Positions 49,475 through 58,625 of a stretch of 64,000 nt of DNA are shown piece after piece (the first letter of the stretch is position 1; each line of letters opens with the position of its first letter). Source of the DNA: Streptomyces musisoli (GTDB lineage Bacteria; Actinomycetota; Actinomycetes; Streptomycetales; Streptomycetaceae). The position numbers and the translations under genes are program-made. Location of the stretch: positions 186,001 to 250,000 of the forward strand of contig NZ_JAERRH010000002.1 of NCBI RefSeq assembly GCF_016741855.1. Reading direction: 5' to 3'. Under the pieces are notes generated by a model that worked only from the letters and a program-made list of their open reading frames with translations, ran no database searches and was not told the DNA's origin.

Positions 49475-50541
49475 CGGTGACCACCACGGACGACACCCCC
49501 GTCACCGAAGTGCCCCGGTCGAGCGGCACCCGGCTCGTCGAGCGCGTCTTCAGGATGCGCGAACTCGCCGTCCTGGCCGTCTTCCTGGTGATGATCGCCG
49601 TCACCCAGGCGGGCAACAGCGAGTTCCTTTCCGAGCAGGGCATCAAGGACCTGCTCCTCAACGCGACCATCCTGGTGCTGGTCGCCACCGGCCAGTCGCT
49701 GGTCGTCCTCACCCGCAACGTCGACCTGTCCGTCGGCTCCACGCTCGGGATCAGCGCCTTCGCCGCCGGCACCTGGCTGCACGGCGGCGGGAACGCGGTG
49801 GTCGCGGTCCTCCTCGCCGTCCTGCTCGGCATAGGCTTCGGGCTGCTCAACGGCCTGCTCGTCAGCCTCGGCCAGGTCCCCGCCCTCGTCGTCACCCTCG
49901 GCACCCTGTACATCATCCGGGGCGTCGACTCCATCTGGGTCGGCGCCCGCCAGATCACCGCGGCCGATCTCCCCGGCGGCTTCGTCGACTTCGGGTCCGG
50001 CGGTATCTCCGCGGTGCCCTGGCCGGCGTCGATCGCGCTGGTCGTGCTGGTCGTGACCGCGTACTACCTCAGGCACTTCGGCAGCGGGCGGGAGCTGTAC
50101 GCCCTCGGCTCCAACCCGGAGGCGGCCCGGCTGGCCGGCATCCCGGTCCGCAGGCGGATCCTGACCGCGTACACCGTCTGCGGCGCCCTCGCCGGTCTGG
50201 CGGGAGCGATGTACCTGGCCCGGTTCGGCAACGTCGACTCCGGCACCGGCAACGGCTACGAACTCACCGTCGTCAGCGCCGTCGTGGTCGGCGGCATCGC
50301 CTTCACCGGCGGCTCCGGCGGCGTCTACGGCGCCGCCCTCGGCGCGCTGCTGCTCACCTCGGTGAACAGCGTGCTGCCCGCGCTCGGCGTCAGCTCCGTG
50401 TGGGTGCTCGCCATCAACGGCGTCCTGCTGCTGCTCGCCATCGCCGTCGACCGGATCGTGGCGCTGCGGGTGGCCGCCGCCCTGAAGAAGAAGTCGGCCC
50501 CCAGGAGGACCGCCATGGCGAAGGAGAAGGCCGGTGCCTGA
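49471..50541 (+). CDS. rhaP: Rhamnose ABC importer permease 1
   Basis: A 356-aa RbsC-type permease with about ten helices. It shows [51 protein letters not shown] and the cytoplasmic [26 protein letters not shown] loop typical of ribose/xylose/rhamnose systems. ATG 49471 overlaps the ATPase stop by 4 nt. It forms the membrane channel with the next gene product. Confidence 0.9.
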   Translation: MTVTTTDDTPVTEVPRSSGTRLVERVFRMRELAVLAVFLVMIAVTQAGNSEFLSEQGIKDLLLNATILVLVATGQSLVVLTRNVDLSVGSTLGISAFAAGTWLHGGGNAVVAVLLAVLLGIGFGLLNGLLVSLGQVPALVVTLGTLYIIRGVDSIWVGARQITAADLPGGFVDFGSGGISAVPWPASIALVVLVVTAYYLRHFGSGRELYALGSNPEAARLAGIPVRRRILTAYTVCGALAGLAGAMYLARFGNVDSGTGNGYELTVVSAVVVGGIAFTGGSGGVYGAALGALLLTSVNSVLPALGVSSVWVLAINGVLLLLAIAVDRIVALRVAAALKKKSAPRRTAMAKEKAGA

Positions 50542-51502
50542 GTCGCTCACCCGCGCGATCCGCTGGGACACCGTCGTCGGCACGCTGCTGATCGTCCTGC
50601 TGCTGTCGTTCGGCTTCGTCGACGGCTTCGGCAACGCGCTCAACCTGTCGTTCCTCATCGGCAACACGCTTCCGATCGCGCTGATCGCCCTGCCGATGAC
50701 CCTGCTCGTCGTCTCCGGAGAGATCGACCTGTCGGTGGCGTCGACCGCCGGGCTGTCCGGAGCGGTGATGGGCAGGCTGTGGAACGCGGGCCTGCCCATC
50801 GAGACGATCATCCCGCTGTGCCTGCTGCTGGGAGTGGTGTGCGGGCTGCTCAACGGCCTGCTGGTGACCCGGCTCGGGCTTCCCTCGCTCGCGGTGACGA
50901 TCGGCACGCTCGCCGCGTACCGGGGTGTCGCACAGATCGTGCTCGGCTCCGACGCGGTGACCGACTTCCCTCCGCGGTACCTGGACTTCGCGGCGGGCCG
51001 GCTCGGCGGGACCTTCGTACCGCGGGCTCTCGTGCCCTTCCTGGTGCTGCTGGCGATCGCCGTGGTCGTGCTGCACGCCACGCCGTTCGGACGGTCGCTG
51101 TTCGCGATCGGAGCGGGGGAGGAGGCGGCGTGGTTCGCCGGGATCCGGGTGAGGCGCACCAAGCTCCTCCTGTTCGTCGCCACCGGGCTCATGTCGGCAC
51201 TGACGGGCGTCTTCTGGGCCCTGCACTACGCCAGCGCCCGCTACGACAACGCCACGGGGCTCGAACTCTCGGTCGTCGCCGCCGTGCTGCTGGGCGGGAT
51301 CGACTTCGACGGGGGCAGGGGCACGCTGGGCGGTGCGATCGCCGGGGTGTTTCTGCTGGGCGCGTTGCAGAACGTCATGAGCCTCGAGGACGTCTCCGCC
51401 CAGTCGCAGATCGTCGTCACGGGTGTGCTGCTCGTCCTGTCCGTGCTCGGACCGCGGGTGGCACGGCAGATCGCCGTCCTGCGGGCCCAGTCGTCCGGCT
51501 GA
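50534..51502 (+). CDS. rhaQ: Rhamnose ABC importer permease 2
   Basis: A 322-aa RbsC-type permease related to permease 1 ([68 protein letters not shown]). GTG 50534 overlaps the preceding gene by 8 bp and has AAGGAG upstream. A repeat-hairpin element separates it from the binding-protein gene. Confidence 0.9.
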   Translation: MPESLTRAIRWDTVVGTLLIVLLLSFGFVDGFGNALNLSFLIGNTLPIALIALPMTLLVVSGEIDLSVASTAGLSGAVMGRLWNAGLPIETIIPLCLLLGVVCGLLNGLLVTRLGLPSLAVTIGTLAAYRGVAQIVLGSDAVTDFPPRYLDFAAGRLGGTFVPRALVPFLVLLAIAVVVLHATPFGRSLFAIGAGEEAAWFAGIRVRRTKLLLFVATGLMSALTGVFWALHYASARYDNATGLELSVVAAVLLGGIDFDGGRGTLGGAIAGVFLLGALQNVMSLEDVSAQSQIVVTGVLLVLSVLGPRVARQIAVLRAQSSG

Positions 51503-51525
51503 CCGCCCTCTCGCGGCCGGCCGCG

Positions 51526-51615
51526 CCCGCACGGCGGCAGCCGCCTGCCCACCCACAGCCCCGCGCCCCTCCCGCACGGCGGTAGCCGCCTGCCCTCCCA
51601 CAGCCCCGCGCCCCT
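51526..51615. repeat. Two 45-bp repeats and a hairpin between permease and binding protein
   Basis: Units 51526-51570 and 51571-51615 are nearly identical. The junction GCCCCT-GGAA-AGGGGC (51610-51625) forms a short hairpin. The CAGCCCCGCGCCCCT motif resembles an extragenic element widespread in Streptomyces genomes, as I recall. Placed inside a transporter operon, it may set different levels for the binding-protein mRNA. Confidence 0.75.
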
Positions 51616-51651
51616 GGAAAGGGGCCACGCCCCCAGCAAAGGACCCTCGTC

Positions 51652-52728
51652 ATGCCGAAATCCGTCATCCGCCGCTCCTGCGCCGCCCTCGCCGCGGGCA
51701 CCTCCCTCGCCCTCGCCCTCACCGCCTGCGGCGGCACCACGAAGGACGACGTCAAGGCCGACAACGCCGCCGCCACCGCCGGCAAGGCCGACCCGAACGC
51801 GGCCACCAAGAAGGGGCTGACCGTCGGCTTCCTGCCCAAGCAGGTCAACAACCCCTACTTCACCAGCGCCGACAAGGGCGGCCGGCAGGCGCTCACCGAA
51901 CTCGGCTCGGCCTACAAGGAGGTGGGCCCCTCCAGCGCCACCGACACCAGCGGCCAGGTCGGTTACGTCAACACCCTCACCCAGCAGCAGGTGGACGCCA
52001 TGGCAGTGTCCGCGCAGGACCCGGGCGCCCTGTGCACCGCGCTGAAGCAGGCCATGAGCAACGGCATCAAGGTCGTCACCTACGACTCCGACACCACGCC
52101 CGGCTGCCGCAACGCGTTCGTCTCGCAGGCCGGCGCCGAGGACCTGGGCCGCACCGAGGTACAGCTGCTCGCGGAACAGATCGGCTACAAGGGCGAGATC
52201 GCGATCCTGTCGGCCGCGCAGACCGCGACCAACCAGAACACCTGGATCGGTTTCATGAAGGACGAGCTGAAGGACCCGAAGTACAAGGACATCAGGCTCG
52301 TCGAGATCGCCTACGGCAACGACGACGCCCAGCAGTCCTTCCAGCAGACCCAGGGCCTGCTCCAGGAACACCCGGGTCTGAAGGGGATCATCTGCCCGAC
52401 CACGGTCGGCATCAAGGCCGCCGCCCAGTACCTGTCCGGGGCCAAGTACAAGGGCAAGGTCAAGCTCACCGGCCTCGGCACCCCCAACGACATGCGCAAG
52501 TACGTCAAGAACGGCACGGTCGACGCCTTCGAGCTGTGGGACCCGGCGAAGCTCGGCGACCTCGCGGCCCGTACCGCGGTGGCCCTGGCCTCGGGGCAGA
52601 TCAGCGGCAGGGAGGGCGAGAGCTTCAGGGCCGGCGGGACGACGTACACCATCGGCAAGGACGGCGTGATCAACCTGGGCAGGCCGACCGTGTTCGACGC
52701 GAAGAACATCGACCGGTTCGACTTCTGA
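51652..52728 (+). CDS. rhaS: Rhamnose-binding lipoprotein
   Basis: A 358-aa periplasmic-binding-protein-type lipoprotein. The signal peptide ends in lipobox LALTACGG. The mature part begins with a Thr/Ala-rich linker and then LTVGFLPKQVNNPYFTSADKGG, the usual start of the Peripla_BP_4 sugar-binding fold, with DSDTTPGCRNAFVSQA in the hinge region. It presents rhamnose to the RhaP/RhaQ permeases. It is the fourth gene of the importer operon, after a small hairpin element. Confidence 0.9.
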   Translation: MPKSVIRRSCAALAAGTSLALALTACGGTTKDDVKADNAAATAGKADPNAATKKGLTVGFLPKQVNNPYFTSADKGGRQALTELGSAYKEVGPSSATDTSGQVGYVNTLTQQQVDAMAVSAQDPGALCTALKQAMSNGIKVVTYDSDTTPGCRNAFVSQAGAEDLGRTEVQLLAEQIGYKGEIAILSAAQTATNQNTWIGFMKDELKDPKYKDIRLVEIAYGNDDAQQSFQQTQGLLQEHPGLKGIICPTTVGIKAAAQYLSGAKYKGKVKLTGLGTPNDMRKYVKNGTVDAFELWDPAKLGDLAARTAVALASGQISGREGESFRAGGTTYTIGKDGVINLGRPTVFDAKNIDRFDF

Positions 52729-52955
52729 CCGGCGCGGCACGGCCGTCCCGGCGCGCCGCCTCCCACTTCCGCCCGGAACGGCCGCCGCCCGGTCCGGTCC
52801 CGCCCGGTCCGGTCCCGCCCGGTTCTGCTCCTGACCGGCTCGGCTTCCGCCGGCACGGGGCCCCGGCGCCCGCACGCGGCCGACTTCGCCCTGCCGGCGT
52901 GACGGTAATGTGAAGGTCGTCCCGCCGCCCTCGTTCCCTGGAGGTCCGAAGCCCG

Positions 52956-53981
52956 ATGGCCCAGTCGGTGGGTATCAAGGATGTCGCCCGCGCCGCCGGA
53001 GTGTCGGTGGGCACGGTGTCCAACGTCATCAACCGCCCGGACACCGTCGCCGGAGAGACCCGGGCCCGGGTGCTCTCCGCGATCGACCGGCTCGGCTACG
53101 TCCGCAGCGAGTCGGCGCGTCAGCTGCGGGCGGGCCGCAGCCGGATCATGGGGCTGCTCGTGCTCGACATGGGCAACCCGTTCTTCGTGGACGTGGCGCG
53201 CGGCGCCGAGCGGGCCGCCCGGGAGGCGGGGCTCGGCGTGATGGTGTGCAACAGCGCGCAGAACGCGGCCGAGGAGGCGGAGTACCTCTCGCTCTTCGCC
53301 GAGCAGCGGGTGCGCGGCGTGCTGCTCACCCCGGCCGACGCCACGGGCCGCAACATCGAGACCTTCCGCCGGCACGGCATCCCCTTCGTGCTGGTCGACC
53401 GGGTCGCCGAGGGCACCACCGAGTGCTCGGTCTCCGTGGACGACGTCGCGGGCGGCGCGCTCGCCGTGCGCCATCTGGTGGACGCCGGGCACCGCTCGAT
53501 CGCCTACGTCAGTGGTCCGCCTGGGCTCAACCAGGTCCGCGACCGGCGCACCGGCGCGCTGACCGCCCTGGCGGAGGCCGGGCTCGGCCCCGAGGCGCTG
53601 CGCGAGCTGCCCACCGAACGCCTCGACGTGGCCGCCGGCCGGGACGCGGGCGCCCGCCTGCTCGGCCTCGCCGACCGTCCCACCGCCGTGTTCTGCGCCA
53701 ACGACCTGCTCGCCCTCGGCGTCCTCCAGGCCATGTACGCGGCGGGCGTGGCCGTCCCGGACGAGCTGGCGATCGTCGGCTACGACGACATCGAGTTCGC
53801 CGCGGCGGCGGCCGTACCCCTCACCTCCGTACGCCAGCCCGCCGTCACCCTGGGCGCCCTCGCCGCCGGACTGCTCCTTGAGGAGACCGAGCAGGGAGAG
53901 GGGCCGAAGACCCACGAGCACCGTCGGGTGGTGCTCCAGCCGGAGCTGGTGGTGCGCCGCTCCAGCCTGGTCGCGCGCTGA
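52956..53981 (+). CDS. rhaR: LacI-family regulator of rhamnose genes
   Basis: A 341-aa LacI/GalR repressor: HTH IKDVARAAGVSVGTVSNVINRPDTV with hinge helix SARQLRAG, then a sugar-binding domain (LLVLDMGNPFFVDVARGAERAARE to AIVGYDDIEFAAAAAVPLTSVRQP). It should release its operators when rhamnose or a derivative is present. The two TGAAAC-type dyads at 47730 and 47895 fit. GGAGG lies about 12 nt before ATG 52956. The 227-bp gap before it contains a 15-bp repeat (two and a half copies near 52795-52830) and a possible -10 box TAATGT. The symbol is by analogy. Confidence 0.87.
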   Translation: MAQSVGIKDVARAAGVSVGTVSNVINRPDTVAGETRARVLSAIDRLGYVRSESARQLRAGRSRIMGLLVLDMGNPFFVDVARGAERAAREAGLGVMVCNSAQNAAEEAEYLSLFAEQRVRGVLLTPADATGRNIETFRRHGIPFVLVDRVAEGTTECSVSVDDVAGGALAVRHLVDAGHRSIAYVSGPPGLNQVRDRRTGALTALAEAGLGPEALRELPTERLDVAAGRDAGARLLGLADRPTAVFCANDLLALGVLQAMYAAGVAVPDELAIVGYDDIEFAAAAAVPLTSVRQPAVTLGALAAGLLLEETEQGEGPKTHEHRRVVLQPELVVRRSSLVAR

Positions 53982-54079
53982 CCCGAAGTTCAGTGACAAT
54001 CCATGATCCCGGCCTTCGGCCCGGCCGCGATCCTGTGCTGAACTGGGACGCGTCCGTGCCGTCCGTCCCGGGAGATTCG

Positions 54080-55381
54080 TTGAGCCTCAGCTACCGCCAG
54101 CCCGGCGTCGTCCTCACCGACCGTCACTTCACCGTGCCCCTGGACCACGCCGACCCGGGCGGCGAGACCATCGAGCTGTACGCCCGCGAGGCCGTGGCGA
54201 GCGACAAGGCCGGGCAGGACCTGCCCTGGCTGGTGTACCTCCAGGGCGGCCCCGGATTCGGGGCGAATCGTTTCGTCGGACGTCAGGCGTGGCTCGACCG
54301 GGCCCTGAAGGAGTTCCGCGTCCTCCTGCTCGACCAGCGCGGCACCGGGCGCTCCACGCCCGCCACCCGGCAGACGCTCCCGCTGCGCGGCGGCCCGGCC
54401 GCCCAGGCCGACTACCTCACCCACTTCCGCGCCGACTCCATCGTCCGCGACTGCGAGGCCATCCGCCCCCAGCTCACCGGCGGCGCCCCGTGGACCGTGC
54501 TCGGCCAGAGCTTCGGCGGCTTCTGCACGGTCTCGTACCTCTCCCTCGCCCCCGAGGGCGTCCACACCGCGATCATCACCGGTGGGCTGCCCGGCCTGCA
54601 CGCCCACGCCGACGACGTCTACCGCGCCGCCTACCCGCGCATCGAGCGCAAGGTCACCGCCCACTACGCCCGCTACCCGCAGGACGTGGAGCGGGCCCGG
54701 CGGATCGCCGACCACCTCCTCGGGCACGACGTGGTGCTGCCGAACGGCTACCGCCTCACGGTGGAGGCCTTCCAGTCCCTGGGCCTGATGCTCGGCACCG
54801 GCGACGGCAGCCACCGGCTGCACCACCTGCTGGAGGACGCCTTCGTCCGCACCCCCGGCGGCCCGGAGCTGTCCGACGCCTTCCAGGAACAGGCGCAGGC
54901 CCTGCTGTCGTACGCCTCGCACCCCCTCTACGCCCTCGTCCACGAGTCGATCTACGGACAGGACGTCCGCCCCACCGCCTGGGCCGCCGAACGCGTCCGC
55001 GCCGACTTCCCGCAGTTCGACGCGGCCAAGGCGCTCGCGGGCGACGGTCCCGTGCTCTTCACCGGCGAGACCGTCCACCCCTGGACGTTCGACGCCGACC
55101 CGGCCCTGCGGCCCCTGCGCGAGACGGCCGAACTGCTCGCCGCCCGCACCGACTGGCGCCCGCTGTACGACCCCGCCCGCCTCGCCGCCAACGAGGTCCC
55201 CGTCGCCGCGGCCGTCTACCACGACGACATGTACGTCGACACCGCCCACTCGCTGGGGACCGCCCGCGCCATCCGCGGCCTGCGCACCTGGGTCACCGAC
55301 GAGTTCGAGCACGACGGCCTGCGCACGGGCGCGCCGCGCGTCCTGGACCGACTGCTGGCGCTGGCCCGCGACGAGGTGTGA
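54080..55381 (+). CDS. Prolyl aminopeptidase-like alpha/beta hydrolase (S33)
   Basis: A 433-aa S33-family hydrolase: LVYLQGGPGFGANRF oxyanion loop, LLLDQRGTGRSTP, nucleophile elbow GQSFGGFC and a late YHDDMYVDTAHS with the catalytic His. The family removes N-terminal proline or hydrolyses short peptides and some antibiotics in the cytoplasm. I chose TTG 54080 because GGGAGA lies about 6 nt upstream and the protein then begins at the usual LSYRQPGVVLTDRHFTVPLDH block; GTG 54035 and GTG 53993 are in frame too. Single gene. Confidence 0.87.
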   Translation: MSLSYRQPGVVLTDRHFTVPLDHADPGGETIELYAREAVASDKAGQDLPWLVYLQGGPGFGANRFVGRQAWLDRALKEFRVLLLDQRGTGRSTPATRQTLPLRGGPAAQADYLTHFRADSIVRDCEAIRPQLTGGAPWTVLGQSFGGFCTVSYLSLAPEGVHTAIITGGLPGLHAHADDVYRAAYPRIERKVTAHYARYPQDVERARRIADHLLGHDVVLPNGYRLTVEAFQSLGLMLGTGDGSHRLHHLLEDAFVRTPGGPELSDAFQEQAQALLSYASHPLYALVHESIYGQDVRPTAWAAERVRADFPQFDAAKALAGDGPVLFTGETVHPWTFDADPALRPLRETAELLAARTDWRPLYDPARLAANEVPVAAAVYHDDMYVDTAHSLGTARAIRGLRTWVTDEFEHDGLRTGAPRVLDRLLALARDEV

Positions 55382-55432
55382 CCCAGCGCCCCGGCAGGGG
55401 GCGCGGGACGGTGTGCGCGTAGTGTGCGGCCC

Positions 55433-56176
55433 ATGACCGAGGCGAAGATCACCGAGCTGCTGCCCCTGCCCGACGACTGGCGGCGCGCCCTGGCCGTGGT
55501 GGCCCACCCGGACGACCTGGAGTACGGCTGCTCGGCGGCCGTCGCCGCCTGGACCGACGCCGGACGCGAGGTCGCCTATGTGCTGGCCAGCCGCGGCGAG
55601 GCCGGCATAGACACCCTGGACCCCGCCCGCTGCGCCCCGCTGCGCGAGCGCGAGCAGCGGGCCAGCGCGGCCGTGGTCGGCGTCGACACCGTGGAGTTCC
55701 TCGACCACCGGGACGGCGTGATCGAGTACGGCCCCGCGCTGCGCCGCGACATCGCCGCCGCGATCCGCCGCCACCGCCCCGAACTCATCATCACCCTCAA
55801 CCACCGTGACACGTGGGGCGGTGTCGTCTGGAACACCCCCGACCACGTCGCCGTCGGCCGCGCCACCCTGGACGCCGCGGCCGACGCCGGCAACCGCTGG
55901 ATCTTCCCCGAACTCGCCGAGCAGGGCCTCGAACCGTGGAACGGCGTCCGCTGGGTGGCCGTCGCCGGCTCCAGCGCCCCCACCCATGCCGTCGACGCCA
56001 CGCCCGGCCTGGAACGGGCGATGCGCTCGCTGCTCGAACACCGCACCTACCTGGAGGCGTTGACCGACCAGGATCCGGAAGCCTACGTCCGCGACTTCCT
56101 GACCGAGACCACCACCGCCACCGGCAAGCGCTTCGGCGGCCGGCCCGCGGTGTCCTTCGAGCTGTTCGGCCGATAG
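55433..56176 (+). CDS. PIG-L family deacetylase (MshB/LmbE type)
   Basis: A 247-aa zinc deacetylase: VVAHPDDLEYGCSAAVAAW contains the metal-binding A-H-P-D-D motif, and LNHRDTWGGVVWNTPDHVAVGRAT contributes the third ligand. Relatives deacetylate GlcNAc-inositol in mycothiol synthesis, or related GlcNAc conjugates in antibiotic and detoxification pathways. Length and motifs fit an mca/MshB-like enzyme, but the true mshB is usually elsewhere. ATG 55433 is chosen over GTG 55424. Stands alone. Confidence 0.87.
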   Translation: MTEAKITELLPLPDDWRRALAVVAHPDDLEYGCSAAVAAWTDAGREVAYVLASRGEAGIDTLDPARCAPLREREQRASAAVVGVDTVEFLDHRDGVIEYGPALRRDIAAAIRRHRPELIITLNHRDTWGGVVWNTPDHVAVGRATLDAAADAGNRWIFPELAEQGLEPWNGVRWVAVAGSSAPTHAVDATPGLERAMRSLLEHRTYLEALTDQDPEAYVRDFLTETTTATGKRFGGRPAVSFELFGR

Positions 56177-56247
56177 CCGACGCCCTGCCGAGTTGACCCT
56201 CCCCTTACGTCAGGCTTGAGGCTGTGAGCGGACGAAAGGGCAGGCAG

Positions 56248-57048
56248 ATGGGCTACTCGGTGGGACAGGTGGCGGCGTTCGCCGGGGTGACCGTGCGGAC
56301 ACTGCACCACTACGACAAGGCGGGGCTGCTCTCGCCCGGCGAACGCAGCCCCGCCGGCTACCGCTTCTACAGCGACGCCGACCTGGCCCGGCTCCAGCAG
56401 ATCCTCTTCTACCGCGAACTGGACTTCCCGCTCGACGAGATAGCCGTCATCCTGCGCGACCCACAGGCCGACGCCCTGCACCACCTGCGGGAGAGGCAGC
56501 GGCGGCTGCGTGAGGAGATCGCCCGGCTGGAACGCCTCGCGGAGGTGGCCGAGCAGGCCATCGAGGTCCAGCGGACCGGAGTGGCGCTCACCCCCGAGGA
56601 ACGCTTCGAGGTCTTCGGCGAGATCTCCTTCGACCTCAGCTACGCCACCGAGGCACAGCTGAAGTGGCGGGACTCGGCCGCGTACCGCGAGGCGATGGCC
56701 AGGGCCCGGGCCCACACCAAGGAGGACTGGCGGCAGCTCATGAACGAGGCCGCCGCCTGGCGGGCCGAGCTGCTCGCCGCCTTCGACGCGGACCAGCCCG
56801 CCGACGGTGGGCTGGCCATGGACCTCGCCGAGCGGCACCGCCGCCATCTGACCCGCTGGTTCACCCCCTGCCCGCCGGACACGCACCGGCGCATCGCGGA
56901 CGACCTCGCCGCCGACCCGCGCGCCTTCGCCCTCCTCGTCCCGCCGTCACAGCAGCGTCCCGGCCTCGCCGCCTACGTGAGCAAGGCGATCCACGCCAAC
57001 GCCTCCCGCCGTGACGGCTCCCGCACCGACTCCGAGGAGCACCCATGA
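56248..57048 (+). CDS. MerR-family regulator, TipA-like
   Basis: A 266-aa protein with an N-terminal MerR HTH (YSVGQVAAFAGVTVRTLHHYDKAGLLSPGERSPAGYRFYSDADLARL), a coiled-coil dimerisation helix, and a C-terminal TipAS-type antibiotic-binding domain (from about residue 120). This is the layout of the thiopeptide-sensing regulator TipAL. ATG 56248 has AGGGCAGG in front. Its stop overlaps the start of the glycosyltransferase gene by 4 nt, so drug sensing and a modifying enzyme appear coupled. A TTGACC box lies at 56193-56198, as in MerR-controlled promoters. Confidence 0.88.
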   Translation: MGYSVGQVAAFAGVTVRTLHHYDKAGLLSPGERSPAGYRFYSDADLARLQQILFYRELDFPLDEIAVILRDPQADALHHLRERQRRLREEIARLERLAEVAEQAIEVQRTGVALTPEERFEVFGEISFDLSYATEAQLKWRDSAAYREAMARARAHTKEDWRQLMNEAAAWRAELLAAFDADQPADGGLAMDLAERHRRHLTRWFTPCPPDTHRRIADDLAADPRAFALLVPPSQQRPGLAAYVSKAIHANASRRDGSRTDSEEHP

Positions 57049-58274
57049 GAATCCTGATCGCCACGGCCGGATCACGCGGCGACGTCGCCCCCTACACCGG
57101 CGTCGGCGCCGAACTGGCCCGCGCCGGGCACGAGGTGACGCTGGCCGCCACCGATGGCTTCGCCTCCCTCGCCCAGGGCGCCGGGCTGGGCTTCCGGCGG
57201 CTGCCCGCCGACCCGCGGGCGCACGGGAAGCCCGCCGGCCGGCGGGAACTGATGCGTACGGCCGCCGCGTTCGTCACGGAACTCGGCGGGGGATTCGCCG
57301 ACGCGGTCGCCGACGGTACGGACCTGCTCCTGCTGTCGGCCACCACGGCCCAGCTCGGCTGGCACCTCAGCGAGGCCACCGGCATCCCGAGCCTCGGCGT
57401 CCACCTCCAGCCGACCGCACCGACCGGCGACTTCCCGCCCGTGATCACCGGCACCCGTTCACTGGGCCGGGCCGGCAACCGGGCGGCCGGCCGGTTCGCC
57501 CTCCGCATGGCCGACCGTGTGTACGAACCGGCGGTCGCCGCGCTGCGCCGCCGGCTCGGGCTGCCGCCGCTGTCCGCCGCCGCGATGCGCCGGCGCCGGG
57601 AGAAGGCCAACTGGCCGGTGCTGTACGGCTTCAGCACGGCCCTCGTGCCGCGGCCCGCCGACTGGCGGCCCGGGCTGGAGGTCGCCGGCACCCTCTGGCC
57701 CCACCTCGGCCCCGCCGAACGGCTGCCCGCGGCCCTGGAGGACTTCCTCGACGCCGGGCCCCGGCCCGTCCTCATCGGCTTCGGGAGCATGGCGTCCGGA
57801 GAGGGCGAGCGGCTGAGCGAGCTGGCCGTGCACGCGCTCCGGCGCGCCGGACTGCGCGGCATCCTCCAGTCGGGAGCCGCCGGGCTCGCCGCCGACGGGG
57901 ACGATGTGATCACCGTCGGCGAGGTGCCGCACGCCCTGCTGTTCCCGCGGCTGGCCGCGGTCGTCCACCATGCCGGGGCGGGCACGACGGCCGCCGCGCT
58001 GCGCGCCGGAGTGCCGGCGGTCGCGGTGCCGGTCACCGCGGACCAGCCGTTCTGGGCCGCCCGGCTCGCCGCGCTCGGCGCCGCCCCCGAGCCGATTCCG
58101 CTGCGTGCCCTGACCGCCGAACGGCTCGCCGTCGCGCTCGACCTGGTCACGAGCGGGCAGGGGTACACCCGGGCCGCCGCGGGGGCCGCGCGGCACATGG
58201 CCGGCGAGGACGGCGCGGGCCTCGTGGTCAAGGCGGTCGAGCGGCTGTCCCGGACCGACGGCGCCCCCGTATGA
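57045..58274 (+). CDS. Glycosyltransferase (GT1/UGT, MGT-like)
   Basis: A 409-aa GT-B glycosyltransferase with the N-terminal RILIATAGSRGDVAPYTGVGAELARAGHEV and the C-terminal nucleotide-sugar motif VVHHAGAGTTAAALRAGVPAVAVPVTADQPFWA, close to sterol/macrolide glucosyltransferases. It may inactivate a macrolide-like drug by glucosylation or decorate a natural product. Its 4-nt overlap with the TipA-like regulator points to antibiotic-induced expression and a resistance role. Acceptor unknown. Confidence 0.9.
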   Translation: MRILIATAGSRGDVAPYTGVGAELARAGHEVTLAATDGFASLAQGAGLGFRRLPADPRAHGKPAGRRELMRTAAAFVTELGGGFADAVADGTDLLLLSATTAQLGWHLSEATGIPSLGVHLQPTAPTGDFPPVITGTRSLGRAGNRAAGRFALRMADRVYEPAVAALRRRLGLPPLSAAAMRRRREKANWPVLYGFSTALVPRPADWRPGLEVAGTLWPHLGPAERLPAALEDFLDAGPRPVLIGFGSMASGEGERLSELAVHALRRAGLRGILQSGAAGLAADGDDVITVGEVPHALLFPRLAAVVHHAGAGTTAAALRAGVPAVAVPVTADQPFWAARLAALGAAPEPIPLRALTAERLAVALDLVTSGQGYTRAAAGAARHMAGEDGAGLVVKAVERLSRTDGAPV

Positions 58275-58301
58275 CGGGCGACGCCGCCCGACGACCGACC
58301 C

Positions 58302-58425
58302 CACGGGTCCGCCCCGCGTGGTGACAACCCACCTCACCGGTCCGCCCGTCCGGCGACGGGCCGCACGGGTCCGCCCTGTGTGGTGACAACCCACCTCACC
58401 GGTCCGCCCGTCCGGCGATCGGCCT
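58302..58425. repeat. 62-bp tandem repeat, two good copies plus decayed ones
   Basis: Units 58302-58363 and 58364-58425 are almost identical (CACGGGTCCGCC start, GTGGTGACAACCCACC core); degenerate GTGACAGGCC and GTGACCAGCC copies continue to about 58590. They fill the 351-bp gap between the glycosyltransferase stop and the next gene, with no coding potential recognised. Confidence 0.8.
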
Positions 58426-58625
58426 CACCGGCCGCATCCCCGGCGCGGCGGCCGGCCCCACCGGTTCGCCACCGTGCGGTGACAGGCCTCGCCGATCCCG
58501 CCCCGGTGCGGTGACCAGCCCCCACCGCTCCGACCGCCCCCGCGGTGGTGAACGGCCAACCGGTCACCGTCCCAGCGGTGACCGGTGACGGGCGGTGCGG
58601 CGGTGCGGGTCAGTAGGCTGTGGGC

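Noticed and set aside
48232-51192. A 986-codon minus-strand open frame over the rhamnose importer genes
   Set aside because: Ser/Arg/Thr-rich shadow without domains; the + strand carries ABC ATPase and permease signatures with overlapping starts and ribosome sites.
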